From CAVWDI01 sp046259385 (GTDB lineage: Bacteria > Chloroflexota > Anaerolineae > Anaerolineales > UBA4823): DNA of 64,000 nt. The DNA is taken from positions 1 to 64,000 of the forward strand of contig JBJYWI010000048.1 of assembly GCA_046259385.1 (NCBI GenBank), read 5' to 3'. A model generated the notes under the pieces. The model did no database searches, was not told where the DNA came from, and saw only the letters and a program-made list of their open reading frames with translations. Shown in pieces: positions 1-8,694 of this stretch (position 1 is its first letter; each line of letters opens with the position of its first letter). Position numbers and translations under genes: made by a program.

Positions 1-1212
1 CGCTTTGTCCAACCAACTTAATGTGACCTTACAATCTTTGATATCCGCTTTAAGTGATTCTGGTGGGTTAACCGGTATAACAATGTTGCCAATCACTGTA
101 TCTTTTTTCGGCAAAATAATTGCAGGCATTACTGCAGTGTTATCAACTGGATTAAAGCCGGGAAGCATTTTGGCTGCACCGGGTATATTGGCTGGTTTTA
201 TGCCGGGAAGGTAGCCAATGCCACTTCCGGAACTTGGTGGGGGTGTGGGCAGTGGCGGGTGGGGTGGGTTGGGTATATTTACGTTTTGCCCTGGTTTTAA
301 TTTATTCTTTATACCCGGATTTGCTTGTTGGATATCGGAAGCCGACTTGTTGGTTTTTTGTGCAACACTATCGATCGTATCGCCATCCTCGGCAATGTAT
401 TTGGCTGGATCTGTATCCCCTTGTTGATCGGTAACAGTTATAACAATAGCCTGCGAGGCTCCCATATCGCCCTCATTGTTATAAGCATGGGCCACCAACA
501 CATATGAGCCGGTTTTTTCTGTTACCATTTCATGAACAAGGCTCAATGGATTCGTACCTTCAGGGGTAGGACTGGATTGTGAGACAGCAATCTGATCGTC
601 CACCCAAAGATCAATACGAGAGATGCCTTTTTCATCACGAGCAGATACAAATACAAGAAATGAACTTTTAATAGGGAATTCTTCACCTGGAGAAGGTTCA
701 ATAATAGTTACTGCTGGCCCCGAGTTGGGAAGCAGTTCATTAAAATCAGGTGCCTTGGAATATTGAGGGTATAAGTAGAAATAACCAACAATAACAGTAC
801 CAGCTAGCAATATAATAGCTAAGAGTACAATTCCAATTAATCCAAATAGGGTAGGTCGAGCGCATCCACCAGATTTTTTTGCTGATGCTATTCCCAGCGC
901 CTCGCCCTGGGCAGTCAGCATAACATTTGGTCCCAAATTTATGCGCGTTCCCTGGCGAAGATAGACCGGCTGTTTCACCCGTCTGGCGTTCACCCACACA
1001 CCGCTTTTAGAGCCCAGGTCTTCGATAACCCAATCTCCCTCGCTCTTCGAAATCAACGCATGGTGCTGGGAGACATCCGGGTCGTTGATGACAATATCGT
1101 TTTCCCCGGTGCTTCCGATGGTGATGATATCCTTATTCAGGCTGAATGATTTACCGACATCCGGTCCCTGCTGGATTACAAGTATGGGCGGCAGATACTC
1201 TTCTTGCGGCAT
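1..1212 (-). CDS. FHA domain - TM - LysM membrane protein (C-terminus off window)
   Basis: Open reading frame with no stop before the window edge, so the C-terminus is missing; 404 codons are visible. An ATG at 1212 follows a GGAGG ribosome site 7 nt upstream. Residues about 8-95 form a forkhead-associated (FHA) domain with the usual GSTGENDIVI and SxxH motifs (DVSQHHA), which binds phosphothreonine peptides. One membrane segment lies at about 115-140, then an Ig-like region, then a LysM-like repeat at about 265-310 (YIAEDGDTIDSVAQK, ending near NIP), a Pro-rich linker and the start of a fibronectin-like domain. The FHA domain should be cytoplasmic and the LysM part outside, binding glycan. 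The partner kinase is not in the window. A second FHA membrane protein lies at 42788-44758. The domain calls are fairly sure; the biological role is unknown. Confidence 0.85.
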   Translation of the reverse strand, partial: MPQEEYLPPILVIQQGPDVGKSFSLNKDIITIGSTGENDIVINDPDVSQHHALISKSEGDWVIEDLGSKSGVWVNARRVKQPVYLRQGTRINLGPNVMLTAQGEALGIASAKKSGGCARPTLFGLIGIVLLAIILLAGTVIVGYFYLYPQYSKAPDFNELLPNSGPAVTIIEPSPGEEFPIKSSFLVFVSARDEKGISRIDLWVDDQIAVSQSSPTPEGTNPLSLVHEMVTEKTGSYVLVAHAYNNEGDMGASQAIVITVTDQQGDTDPAKYIAEDGDTIDSVAQKTNKSASDIQQANPGIKNKLKPGQNVNIPNPPHPPLPTPPPSSGSGIGYLPGIKPANIPGAAKMLPGFNPVDNTAVMPAIILPKKDTVIGNIVIPVNPPESLKADIKDCKVTLSWLDKA

Positions 1213-1401
1213 TGTGATTTCCTCCACAGTGGAACGAAACAATTTATAAAGTACTTGTACCCGACTAATACCTGATAATATCTAAAGATGAATGGAAAAT
1301 TAGAAACCGGTTTTATTTTACTTACATCAACCCCAATTGTGAAGGTTAGAATATTCAGAATCATAATATTTAATTTGTGTACGACATCAAATTTGGTGGG
1401 A

Positions 1402-1407
1402 TATAAT
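1402..1407 (+). promoter_or_regulatory. Putative -10 box for the 1476-4105 operon
   Basis: A perfect TATAAT lies about 70 bp before the first gene of the reductive-dehalogenase-like/fabF pair. No good -35 hexamer sits at 16-18 bp, so this is a weak call. The rest of the 263-bp gap to the divergent FHA gene shows nothing else clear. Confidence 0.3.
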
Positions 1408-1475
1408 CCAAATAGAAGACTGAAAACGTTCAACAATGGATCTGACACCTGCGATCCGTAACAGGTTTCTTCATC

Positions 1476-2843
1476 ATGACAGATTTGCTGCCCAGCATTC
1501 TTTTTTTAACTGGATTTCTCACTTTTCTGATTTTTGCTGTATTTGGGTTTATTTCATGGAAAGAGGGAGAAAAACGGGCGAGGCGGGTTTCTTTCACCCT
1601 TGCCGTATCGGCTGCGGTGCTGTTTGCAATTGTGCTGCTTTCCCCAGAGCTTTTTCAGGTGGTTTTTCTCTGCATGCTGTTGTTTCTGGGCATATCCTCG
1701 GCTGCCCTTCTGTTACTGCCCATTGGGAAAATCACACCTTCCATGGAAACCCCGGCACACCGGGTGGACGAGCGCGATATACCATTCGCCCGTGCCCGCC
1801 TGCAACCGGGCAGCCCGGAATATGAATCCTACTATGTTGCCCGCCCGGAAAACAAAACTGTGGATGACCGCTTCAGGTCGAAACCCGGGCTGCTTTCACT
1901 AAGATCGAAACTGGCAAACCCCTACCTGTTCGCCTCTTCGGAGGGGAGTTTCAGCCTAACGGATGGGCTGCGCGAATCCGTGGATGGTCCGGTTTCCGAC
2001 ACCAAATACAGTCTGCCAATCGAAGAGATGACTAATTTTTTAAAAAGCCTGGCGATTTATTACGGCGCATTGGAAGTTGGAATCTGTGAGTTAAAGCCGT
2101 ACCACTATTATTCCCATATTGGACGCGGTACCGGGATATACGGCGATCCAATTCGGATTGAACACAAATACGGGATCGCCTTCACGGTTGAGATGGACCT
2201 TAACATGGTGGGCGCCAGTCCGGGACCGCCAGTGGTGATGGAGTCCGGGCGCCAATATGTTGAAGCTGCCCGGATCGCGGTCCAGCTCGCAGCGGCGATC
2301 AGGCATTTGGGCTATCCAGCCCGGGCGCATATCGATGGAAACTACCGCGTGATCGCTCCGCTGGTCGGGCGTGATTCCGGACTGGGCGAGATCGGGCGGA
2401 TGGGCATCCTGATGACTCCTCGTCAGGGATCCAGAGTCCGGGTCGGTGTGGTGACAACTGCGCTGGAACTGCTCCCGGATGATTACCAGCCGGATATGTC
2501 GATTATCGATTTTTGCACAATCTGTAAGAAATGCGCCGACAACTGCCCAAGCCAGTCAATCCCACACGGCGGCAGGCGCGAAACCAACGGCGCCCTGCGC
2601 TGGCAGATCGATTCAGATTCATGCTTCCTGTACTGGAATGTAATCGGAACTGACTGCGCTAGGTGCATGGCGGTCTGTCCGTATTCCCATCCAGATTCCT
2701 TCAGCCACAATTTGGTCCGGAGTGGGATCTCGCGCTCAGGTGCATTCCGGCGGGCGGCGTTGAGGCTGGACGATCTTTTCTATGGAAAAAAACCAGCGCC
2801 AAGGCGGGCACCCGCATGGACAGCAGTATACGAAAGGAGATAG
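1476..2843 (+). CDS. Membrane-anchored reductive-dehalogenase-like Fe-S protein
   Basis: 455 aa. Three hydrophobic segments (about 5-26, 37-56, 59-82) replace the Tat signal typical of respiratory RdhA. The soluble part resembles the RdhA/QueG corrinoid-binding fold and ends in two ferredoxin-type clusters: C-x2-C-x2-C-x3-CP at about residue 347 (FCTICKKCADNCP) and C-x10-C-x2-C-x3-CP at about 381. This cluster spacing matches RdhA proteins, which reduce organohalides with a cobamide. No RdhB anchor gene is adjacent; the built-in membrane segments could serve instead (inference). A ketosynthase gene starts 6 bp downstream, so the two are probably one operon. The ribosome site is weak. Actual dehalogenase activity is unproven; it could act in another cobamide- or Fe-S-linked reduction. 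Confidence 0.72.
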   Translation: MTDLLPSILFLTGFLTFLIFAVFGFISWKEGEKRARRVSFTLAVSAAVLFAIVLLSPELFQVVFLCMLLFLGISSAALLLLPIGKITPSMETPAHRVDERDIPFARARLQPGSPEYESYYVARPENKTVDDRFRSKPGLLSLRSKLANPYLFASSEGSFSLTDGLRESVDGPVSDTKYSLPIEEMTNFLKSLAIYYGALEVGICELKPYHYYSHIGRGTGIYGDPIRIEHKYGIAFTVEMDLNMVGASPGPPVVMESGRQYVEAARIAVQLAAAIRHLGYPARAHIDGNYRVIAPLVGRDSGLGEIGRMGILMTPRQGSRVRVGVVTTALELLPDDYQPDMSIIDFCTICKKCADNCPSQSIPHGGRRETNGALRWQIDSDSCFLYWNVIGTDCARCMAVCPYSHPDSFSHNLVRSGISRSGAFRRAALRLDDLFYGKKPAPRRAPAWTAVYERR

Positions 2844-2848
2844 CTGGT

Positions 2849-4105
2849 ATGGAAATTAACCGGAATGGTATCCGGCGGGTTGTGATCACCGGTATGGGGG
2901 CAATTACCCCGCTTGGGGAGATTAACCAGTTATGGGCGGGTTTGCTTGCGGCCAAATCGGGAATCCGCCGTATCACCCATTTTGATCCATCAGATCTTGA
3001 GGTTCAAATCGCTGGGGAGGTTGATTTTGACCCAAAGGATTATTTTTCACCACGGGATGCCCGCCGGATGTCGCGCGCTACCCAACTGGCTTTGATAGCA
3101 GCCAGGATGGCACAGCAGGATTGCGGGTTGACGAAGGAAAAAGTCGGGCAAAATGGAGACCGGGTTGGTGTGGTGATTGGGACAGCAAATGCAGGCTTTG
3201 AACTGCTGGTGGATATGTCCTACGAATACCTCATAAATGGGAAAAAGCCAATGCCGACCGTTTTTGTCAACGGTCTTCCAAATATACCTGGGCATTATAT
3301 CAGCGTGGAAATGGGCGCGACCGGGCCCCTTGCTACAATTGTTACCGCATGCGCAAGCGGCACCCAGGCTGTCGGTGCCGGTGTTGACATGATCAGGAAC
3401 CGGAAGGCGGAACTGGTGTTTGCGGGAGGGGCTGACGGTATGATTCGCAAGGAGGTCATTGCGGCATTTGATTCGATGCGCGCCTTGCCGAGGGGTTTTA
3501 ATGATAGTCCCCAACATGCCAGCAGACCATTTGATGGTAACCGGGATGGGTTTGTACTCGGTGAAGGAGCGGGAATCCTGGTGATCGAATCTCTGGAGAA
3601 TGCCATCGAGAGAGGTGCGCAGATATACGCTGAAGTGCTGGGTCATGCTGCCTCTTCGGATGCCAAGAATATCACCGCGCCGGATGAGGAGGGTCTTGGG
3701 GCGCAGAAGGCGATGCGCTGGGCGCTGGAAGATGCTGGAATATCACTCGATGAGGTTGATTACATTAACGCCCACGGTACATCAACCAGGTTGAATGATT
3801 TAACTGAGACGAAAGCGATAAAAGCTGTTTTTGGGCAGAGAGCCTACCGGATACCGGTCAGTTCAACTAAAAGCATGCTTGGGCATTCCATGGGAGCTTC
3901 CGGTGCGCTGGAAGCGATTGTTTGCGTGCGAACAATCCGGGAAGGAATGGTGCACCCGACGATTAATAATGAAACCGCCGACCCGGAATGCGACCTGGAT
4001 TACGTACCGAACCGGATGCGACGGGAACAAGTGAAGATAGCACTCTCAAACAGCTTTGGTTTTGGAGGGCAGAACGCCTGCCTGGTTATTGGCAAATTTA
4101 ATTAG
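2849..4105 (+). CDS. fabF: Beta-ketoacyl-ACP synthase II (FabF-type)
   Basis: 418 aa. The ATG at 2849 is preceded by AAAGGAGA and lies 6 bp after the upstream stop, so the genes are probably co-transcribed. The thiolase-fold Cys-His-His triad is present: Cys in VTACASGTQAVG, His in NAHGTSTRLND and His in SMLGHSMGASGALEA. The C-terminal glycine-rich SNSFGFGGQNA is typical of the family. FabF condenses malonyl-ACP with acyl-ACP in fatty acid elongation. No other fab gene or acyl carrier protein is nearby, so it could be a second, specialised ketosynthase rather than the housekeeping copy. Longer in-frame starts overlap the upstream gene and are not preferred. Confidence 0.9.
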   Translation: MEINRNGIRRVVITGMGAITPLGEINQLWAGLLAAKSGIRRITHFDPSDLEVQIAGEVDFDPKDYFSPRDARRMSRATQLALIAARMAQQDCGLTKEKVGQNGDRVGVVIGTANAGFELLVDMSYEYLINGKKPMPTVFVNGLPNIPGHYISVEMGATGPLATIVTACASGTQAVGAGVDMIRNRKAELVFAGGADGMIRKEVIAAFDSMRALPRGFNDSPQHASRPFDGNRDGFVLGEGAGILVIESLENAIERGAQIYAEVLGHAASSDAKNITAPDEEGLGAQKAMRWALEDAGISLDEVDYINAHGTSTRLNDLTETKAIKAVFGQRAYRIPVSSTKSMLGHSMGASGALEAIVCVRTIREGMVHPTINNETADPECDLDYVPNRMRREQVKIALSNSFGFGGQNACLVIGKFN

Positions 4106-4119
4106 GAATTAATAGAAAG

Positions 4120-4803
4120 CTAAAAGCCGCGTTTCTGGCCCTCCCAGGGCGGTTCTTTCCCAAGCTTGAATTCCTCGACGCTGGGACCCTTCAGGTTGCT
4201 AAGGCGCCACAATCCGTAAAAGTAACTAAAAATCAGCAAAAGAATGGTTGCCGGCCAACCGCTTAGGATCTGGAAAATACCCAGGGAACTTACAGCCTGG
4301 TTTTGAAAAAGCTCGAATTGGAGAAATGTGCGCAGCCCGAAGAATACCCCCCACGCTAGGGTGACTTCGCTGTAAGCGGGGCGCACTTTCAGGTGCCAGT
4401 ACCATTCCAGCGGCCAGCGGCGGGCGATGTAACTTGTGAAAGCCACCAACGGGCGTTTGATGATTACACTGACCAGACATAGAATAACAGTTAGGATGCC
4501 GGTGACAATCCCCGGTAAGAAGTAGCCTTCCGCGCGTCCGGTCAAGTAGGCAACCCCGGCTGCAACCAGCACCGCCCCGACCCCGCCCAAGGCATACCTG
4601 ACCGGTTGGCGTCTGGCGAGACGGTAAACTGCAAAAATTGCCGATACCAATAAGGCGCCGCCAACCGCAAGATTTACCCCCGCAAAGGCGTTTACCAGAA
4701 TAAAAATAACCGGAGGCAGAACTGCATCCAGCCAGTTTCCCCTACCGGTCAAAACTGATTGGAGTTCCTCTTTAATTTCCTGGAGTCTGTTCTCTGGATT
4801 CAT
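4120..4803 (-). CDS. DUF3159-like integral membrane protein
   Basis: 227 aa with about six hydrophobic segments after an N-terminal soluble stretch. The pattern LPPVIFILVNAFAGVNLAVG followed by YRLARRQPVRYALGG resembles the DUF3159 family of unknown function, best known from actinobacteria. The start ATG overlaps the stop of the upstream small membrane protein (ATGA), so the two are translationally coupled. It is the last gene of the minus-strand ABC operon that runs from 7887 down to 4120, and ends 15 bp from the convergent fabF. Function unknown; a role linked to the ABC complex is inference from position only. Confidence 0.7.
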   Translation of the reverse strand: MNPENRLQEIKEELQSVLTGRGNWLDAVLPPVIFILVNAFAGVNLAVGGALLVSAIFAVYRLARRQPVRYALGGVGAVLVAAGVAYLTGRAEGYFLPGIVTGILTVILCLVSVIIKRPLVAFTSYIARRWPLEWYWHLKVRPAYSEVTLAWGVFFGLRTFLQFELFQNQAVSSLGIFQILSGWPATILLLIFSYFYGLWRLSNLKGPSVEEFKLGKEPPWEGQKRGF

Positions 4804-5009
4804 TTCAACCCAAACTGGCTGAGATCAAAATCGAAGCGTAGAGCGATAGCAAACAACAGGATCAATGCTATTAAAAATAAAGCGATCCATACAGGGTAGG
4901 CATTCCCAAAAGGATCGATTTTGCACCACAGACGCTCCAAAAACCCACGGTCATCGACGCAACCGGAACTTTCTTCTTCTGATAAGGGAGATTGTTGGTT
5001 ATCTGTCAT
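4800..5009 (-). CDS. Small single-pass membrane protein
   Basis: 69 aa. An acidic N-terminus is followed by one hydrophobic helix at about residues 39-58 and a short tail ending DLSQFGLK. It sits 17 bp after the ABC ATPase gene and overlaps the next gene by 4 bp, which supports real translation. I recognise no family. It might be a small accessory subunit of the FtsX-type transporter encoded upstream (inference). Confidence 0.6.
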   Translation of the reverse strand: MTDNQQSPLSEEESSGCVDDRGFLERLWCKIDPFGNAYPVWIALFLIALILLFAIALRFDFDLSQFGLK

Positions 5010-5026
5010 AGTTGTCCTTTCTGGAA

Positions 5027-5827
5027 TTATCGGCTGATCTCTGGACTAACAGGCTCGGGTTCACTATTTGCCTTTTCTTCAACCAGCACATCTGATCCGG
5101 GAGTGGTTTGGATTGTGTTCGCCATACTGTCAATGGAATCCCGGTCAGTGGTAATCTGGTCAATTATCCCATCGACCATGCTGATCACTTTATCCACATA
5201 GGTCACCATGCGCAAGTCGTGGGTTACCATGATGCCGGCTCTCTTCTGCTCGTGGATCAAATTTGCGAATGTTTCCACAACCTGATAGGCGCGCTGTGTA
5301 TCGAGACTGGCAGTTGGTTCGTCGGCTAGGACCAGGCTTGGTTCGTGCACCATTGCCCGGGCAATCGCGACCCGCTGCTGTTCCCCGCCGGACAACTGGT
5401 TCGGCAGGTTGTTCAATCTGTGGCTCAGTCCAAGGCGATCCAGCATTTCTTTTGCCCGTTTACGACCATCCTTATTGAGAGACTTGTTAAGGCGTAGCAT
5501 TAATTCCACATTTTCAAGCGCGGTCAGAAAGGGGACTAAGTTGTTCGCCTGGAAGGTAAACCCGATATTCTGACGGCGGAATCGGGTGCGCTGCCTGATT
5601 TTCATCCTTCCCAGGTCCTGTCCATCGATTTTGATTGAACCCGAGCTGGGTCGTAATAGCGTCGCCAGCATAGCAAGCAATGTGGTTTTGCCAGAACCGC
5701 TTGGGCCTACCACAGCAATAAATTCCCCATCACCAACCTCAAATGAGACCCGGTCGACTGCGGTGACTGCCGAAGAACCTTCGCCGTAGATTTTTGTTAC
5801 CTGGTCTGTTGTAAGTGCAATACTCAT
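5027..5827 (-). CDS. ABC transporter ATP-binding protein, MacB/LolD type
   Basis: 266 aa. The nucleotide-binding domain is complete: Walker A GPSGSGKTTLL (about 41-51), Q-loop in IGFTFQANNLVPF, signature LSGGEQQRVAIARA, Walker B LVLADEPTASLD, and the H-loop in VTHD. The layout matches the LolD/MacB/DevA group that powers FtsX-fold permeases through mechanotransmission rather than classical import. A C-terminal tail of about 35 residues is acidic and variable. The FtsX-type permease gene lies 14 bp upstream (5842-6990), so they form one transporter. The substrate is unknown. Confidence 0.92.
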   Translation of the reverse strand: MSIALTTDQVTKIYGEGSSAVTAVDRVSFEVGDGEFIAVVGPSGSGKTTLLAMLATLLRPSSGSIKIDGQDLGRMKIRQRTRFRRQNIGFTFQANNLVPFLTALENVELMLRLNKSLNKDGRKRAKEMLDRLGLSHRLNNLPNQLSGGEQQRVAIARAMVHEPSLVLADEPTASLDTQRAYQVVETFANLIHEQKRAGIMVTHDLRMVTYVDKVISMVDGIIDQITTDRDSIDSMANTIQTTPGSDVLVEEKANSEPEPVSPEISR

Positions 5828-5841
5828 ATTTCTACTCTACT

Positions 5842-6990
5842 TTATAAACCAATCGCCCGCAACGGCTCAACCTTCAAGGCGAGCCGGATCGATACCAGAC
5901 CGCCTATCGGACCGATAATAAGCAGAGCGGCGATCGCACCTAGAATTGCGCCGCTATTGAACTCGGCTGGTATCTCCTGGGGCATTCCTAGAGAAATCAA
6001 TAAAGTCCCTACCACACCCAGTACGACCCCAAATACAGATATTGTTATTATCTGCATAATTGTCATCCCAGCGACCGTGCCGTTGCTTGTCCCAATCGCT
6101 TTTAGCATTCCGATCTGGGCGATTTTTTGGATGGTTTGAATCTGGAAAAAGCCGCCTAAAACCAATACGCCGATCAGTAATGTGAACGCCTGCTGGGTGT
6201 TGAGGGTCGACTGCTGGGCGGTGTATCCCGGCAGGGAAAGAATTGCAGTTTGTTTGTCGACAGCCTGGATACCGTCAATATTCCGTTCAATAACAGGGAT
6301 CATTGAATCAATATTCTCAGGACCATAAAACTGGACAGCAGCAATATTGAAAATCACCCTGGCACTCCTGCGAGCCCCGCTGTCCTGGGGTTTGATGTCA
6401 TCCCAGGTCTGAATAGGAGTGAATACCGCGGGTTGAAAAAAGTACTGGTTTGACCCGCTCAAACCTACCACGGTCAGGTCAAAAAGTTCCTTTTCTGTAC
6501 CCTGGACGGTCTGGATAACAATCTGGTCACCGGGTTTCACCCCTAACGATTCGGCAAGGGGAGTGTCAATTACAGCTTCATTTGCCCGGTCGCGGATTAA
6601 TGCACGACCGTCAAGGATCTCAGGATTTCCAGGCCTGCCCGGTTCCGTTCCGATCAGACTAACGTCTATCCCGTCTTCTACTAGTGGCGAAACAACAGTC
6701 GCAGAGCTGAATCCTATTCCACCCGCATCCGCAACTCCTTCCATCCTGCGCAAATCAGTGAGGATATCGTTATCCAATCGGCTGGCGCTGATAATCAGGT
6801 CTGCTTCATCCTGGTAAACCAGCAGGTCAGCCTGTATGTTATCGATGTACTCACGGTTGGCTTTGCTTAAGCCGCCAGCTAGCGCTGCAATAAATAACAC
6901 CAGAGTGGTGATCAGTGCAATTACCAGGCTGAATAACAAGTAGCGGCCTTTGTTTCGCCAGATTTCTTTAAATGATAAGAAAAATGACAT
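5842..6990 (-). CDS. ABC transporter permease, FtsX/DevC type
   Basis: 382 aa. One membrane helix near the N-terminus (about 18-40) is followed by a large extracytoplasmic MacB-periplasmic-core-like domain (about 45-260) and three C-terminal helices (about 266-285, 308-335, 345-370), the standard half-FtsX topology. It most resembles DevC-like permeases. It pairs with the ATPase encoded 14 bp downstream, while a small four-helix protein gene ends 2 bp upstream. In cyanobacteria DevC works with a membrane-fusion protein; none is seen here. The substrate is unknown. Confidence 0.88.
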   Translation of the reverse strand: MSFFLSFKEIWRNKGRYLLFSLVIALITTLVLFIAALAGGLSKANREYIDNIQADLLVYQDEADLIISASRLDNDILTDLRRMEGVADAGGIGFSSATVVSPLVEDGIDVSLIGTEPGRPGNPEILDGRALIRDRANEAVIDTPLAESLGVKPGDQIVIQTVQGTEKELFDLTVVGLSGSNQYFFQPAVFTPIQTWDDIKPQDSGARRSARVIFNIAAVQFYGPENIDSMIPVIERNIDGIQAVDKQTAILSLPGYTAQQSTLNTQQAFTLLIGVLVLGGFFQIQTIQKIAQIGMLKAIGTSNGTVAGMTIMQIITISVFGVVLGVVGTLLISLGMPQEIPAEFNSGAILGAIAALLIIGPIGGLVSIRLALKVEPLRAIGL

Positions 6991-6992
6991 AT

Positions 6993-7340
6993 CTATAAGC
7001 CTCCGGAGTTTGTTTCTGCATGGACTCCTAGCCAGAATTTTCGCCAGTCTCCTTTACTGCTGTTAAGAGCCAGAAAGGTGTAAACAGCACCTGTAAAGAA
7101 ACCGAGCACCATCATGAATACCACCCAGATTATCGCAGCAATCCAAGATTTTTCGCGGTAGATAATCCATCCGGAGAATAGAATGAACCCAACATACAAG
7201 TCCACAATCGACACTACTCCCCAGGGATTTGAAAGGATAACTGACCCGTCTTTGAAAAAGTCCCCGGCAGTAAAACCATAAATAAGGGCTGCTGCCATAG
7301 CGAGGATGCACACCAGGGAAATAATTTTTGCAATTTTCAT
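6993..7340 (-). CDS. Small four-helix membrane protein (DUF1475-like)
   Basis: 115 aa with about four hydrophobic helices and a conserved-looking core NPWGVVSIVDLYVGFILFSG. This resembles the bacterial members of the DUF1475 group, though I hold that name loosely. A ribosome site (GGAGAGATG context) precedes the ATG. The gene is tightly packed, 2 bp from the FtsX permease gene and 30 bp after the frameshifted membrane gene. Function unknown. Confidence 0.65.
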   Translation of the reverse strand: MKIAKIISLVCILAMAAALIYGFTAGDFFKDGSVILSNPWGVVSIVDLYVGFILFSGWIIYREKSWIAAIIWVVFMMVLGFFTGAVYTFLALNSSKGDWRKFWLGVHAETNSGGL

Positions 7341-7370
7341 CTCTCCTCCAAAAAAGATGGTGATTAATTA

Positions 7371-7887
7371 TTATCCTGCGGGAATTATTAACCCCAGAAA
7401 TATGATCAAAGTATACCCAAGAATATAAAAACCTGTTAACCCGTAGAGCAGTGTTATTGATACGCCAGGCAACCTCAGTTGACCCTGGTATATTTCCAGT
7501 GTTTTAATCAAATCTCCAACCAGCATGAAGATTGAAAATAATAGTAGTGCGGCAATTGGAAATGGAATAAAAAATAGCGTGAACAGCATCCCCCAGTGAC
7601 CGATATTATTCATAATTACAAAAGCCATAGAGATAATTTCGCGGCGTTGTGGCCGGTCGAATACTGCCAACGACAACCCGAGCGAAAGAAACAGCAGGGT
7701 AACGGTCTGTAAAAAGTTCTTCCCCGATGGGATCGAAAACACATTGGTTTCTACAGGATTTGGTAAGGCGATAATCGCGATTATTACTATCGCAACTATT
7801 TTTTAGGATGGTCTCGAGCCACGCAAGCGCTGACCATTTGGCGATATACCATCCTTTTTTTAATTCAACTGATTTAGCATTGTTCAT
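7371..7887 (-). pseudogene. Frameshifted multi-helix membrane protein, first gene of the ABC operon
   Basis: Two overlapping minus-strand frames read as one protein once a single base is removed from a run of six T (plus strand 7799-7804). The first frame starts at ATG 7887 and gives MNNAKSVELKKGWYIAKWSA...WLETILK. The second continues IVAIVIIAIIALPNPVETNV and runs to the stop at 7371, with about five hydrophobic helices. Joined, it would be about 171 aa. The 3' frame alone could start only at a GTG at 7742, which would remove its first helix. No good ribosome site precedes 7887. The shift may be a sequencing error, a real mutation, or slippage on the homopolymer. No family recognised. Confidence 0.55.
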
Positions 7888-8001
7888 ATCTTGGTTTATT
7901 ATGGGATAACCAGCCTTGCGATCCTTCGATCTTACAGGCTGGCCATCCCTATTTGGGCTCCTGTTGAGAGATTATCCATTTCAAATCCTAATTTACAGGG
8001 A

Positions 8002-8655
8002 TTAATCTAGTGATCCGGTTTTTATATGTGCCATAAACTCTGCCCGCGTTTTATCATTTTCCTTAAAGCATCCAAGCATTTTACTGGTGACCATCTTGGT
8101 GTTATCTTTTTTAACGCCGCGCATCATGGCGCACATATGGGCGCCTTCTACAACTACAGCAACACCCTGAGGGGCGAGGGTCTCCTGGATAAAATTTGCT
8201 ATCTGGGAGGTCATTTGCTCCTGGATCTGCAGGCGCCTGGCGAACATCTCCACGATTCGTGGGATTTTGCTTAAACCGATAACCTTACCGTCCGGAATGT
8301 AAGCTACATGCGCCTTTCCGTAAAATGGCAGCATATGGTGCTCGCACATGCTGTAGAAATCGATGTCTTTGACCACTACCATTTCGTCGTAATCCACATT
8401 AAAAACTGCGCCGTTGATCATTTTCACGGGATCGATTTGATAACCGCTGGTCAGCTCGTGATACATTCTGGCTACCCGGTTGGGCGTGTTTAACAGACCC
8501 TCCCTTTCCGGGTTTTCGCCAATATTTGAAAGTATGTTGTACACAGCTACTTCAATATTTCCCTGATTCAGCCAGGTTGGCTGGTTTGAGTTACTACTGA
8601 GGCTTTTGTCCAATTCTTCTTCCAGTAAAAGACTATTAGATTTTGTTAAATTCAT
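8002..8655 (-). CDS. folE: GTP cyclohydrolase I
   Basis: 217 aa. It converts GTP to 7,8-dihydroneopterin triphosphate, the first step to tetrahydrofolate and pterins. Zinc-binding and catalytic motifs are present: Cys and His in FYSMCEHHMLPFYGKAH, and the second zinc Cys in EGAHMCAMMRG. The core motif VIGLSKIPRIVEMFARR is typical. The first 35 residues are a variable extension. AGGAAGG precedes the ATG by 5 nt. It is a single gene between degV and the ABC operon. Many photolyases use a reduced folate antenna, and in some bacteria folE is light-induced with them, but no CarH-type operator is visible here. Confidence 0.96.
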   Translation of the reverse strand: MNLTKSNSLLLEEELDKSLSSNSNQPTWLNQGNIEVAVYNILSNIGENPEREGLLNTPNRVARMYHELTSGYQIDPVKMINGAVFNVDYDEMVVVKDIDFYSMCEHHMLPFYGKAHVAYIPDGKVIGLSKIPRIVEMFARRLQIQEQMTSQIANFIQETLAPQGVAVVVEGAHMCAMMRGVKKDNTKMVTSKMLGCFKENDKTRAEFMAHIKTGSLD

Positions 8656-8694
8656 TTCTACCTTCCTGTTGATCTATCAATAAAATATTTGTAT

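Noticed and set aside
3047..3646. Long minus-strand open frame opposite fabF
   Set aside because: It is antisense to a well-conserved gene, has no family match and no ribosome site.
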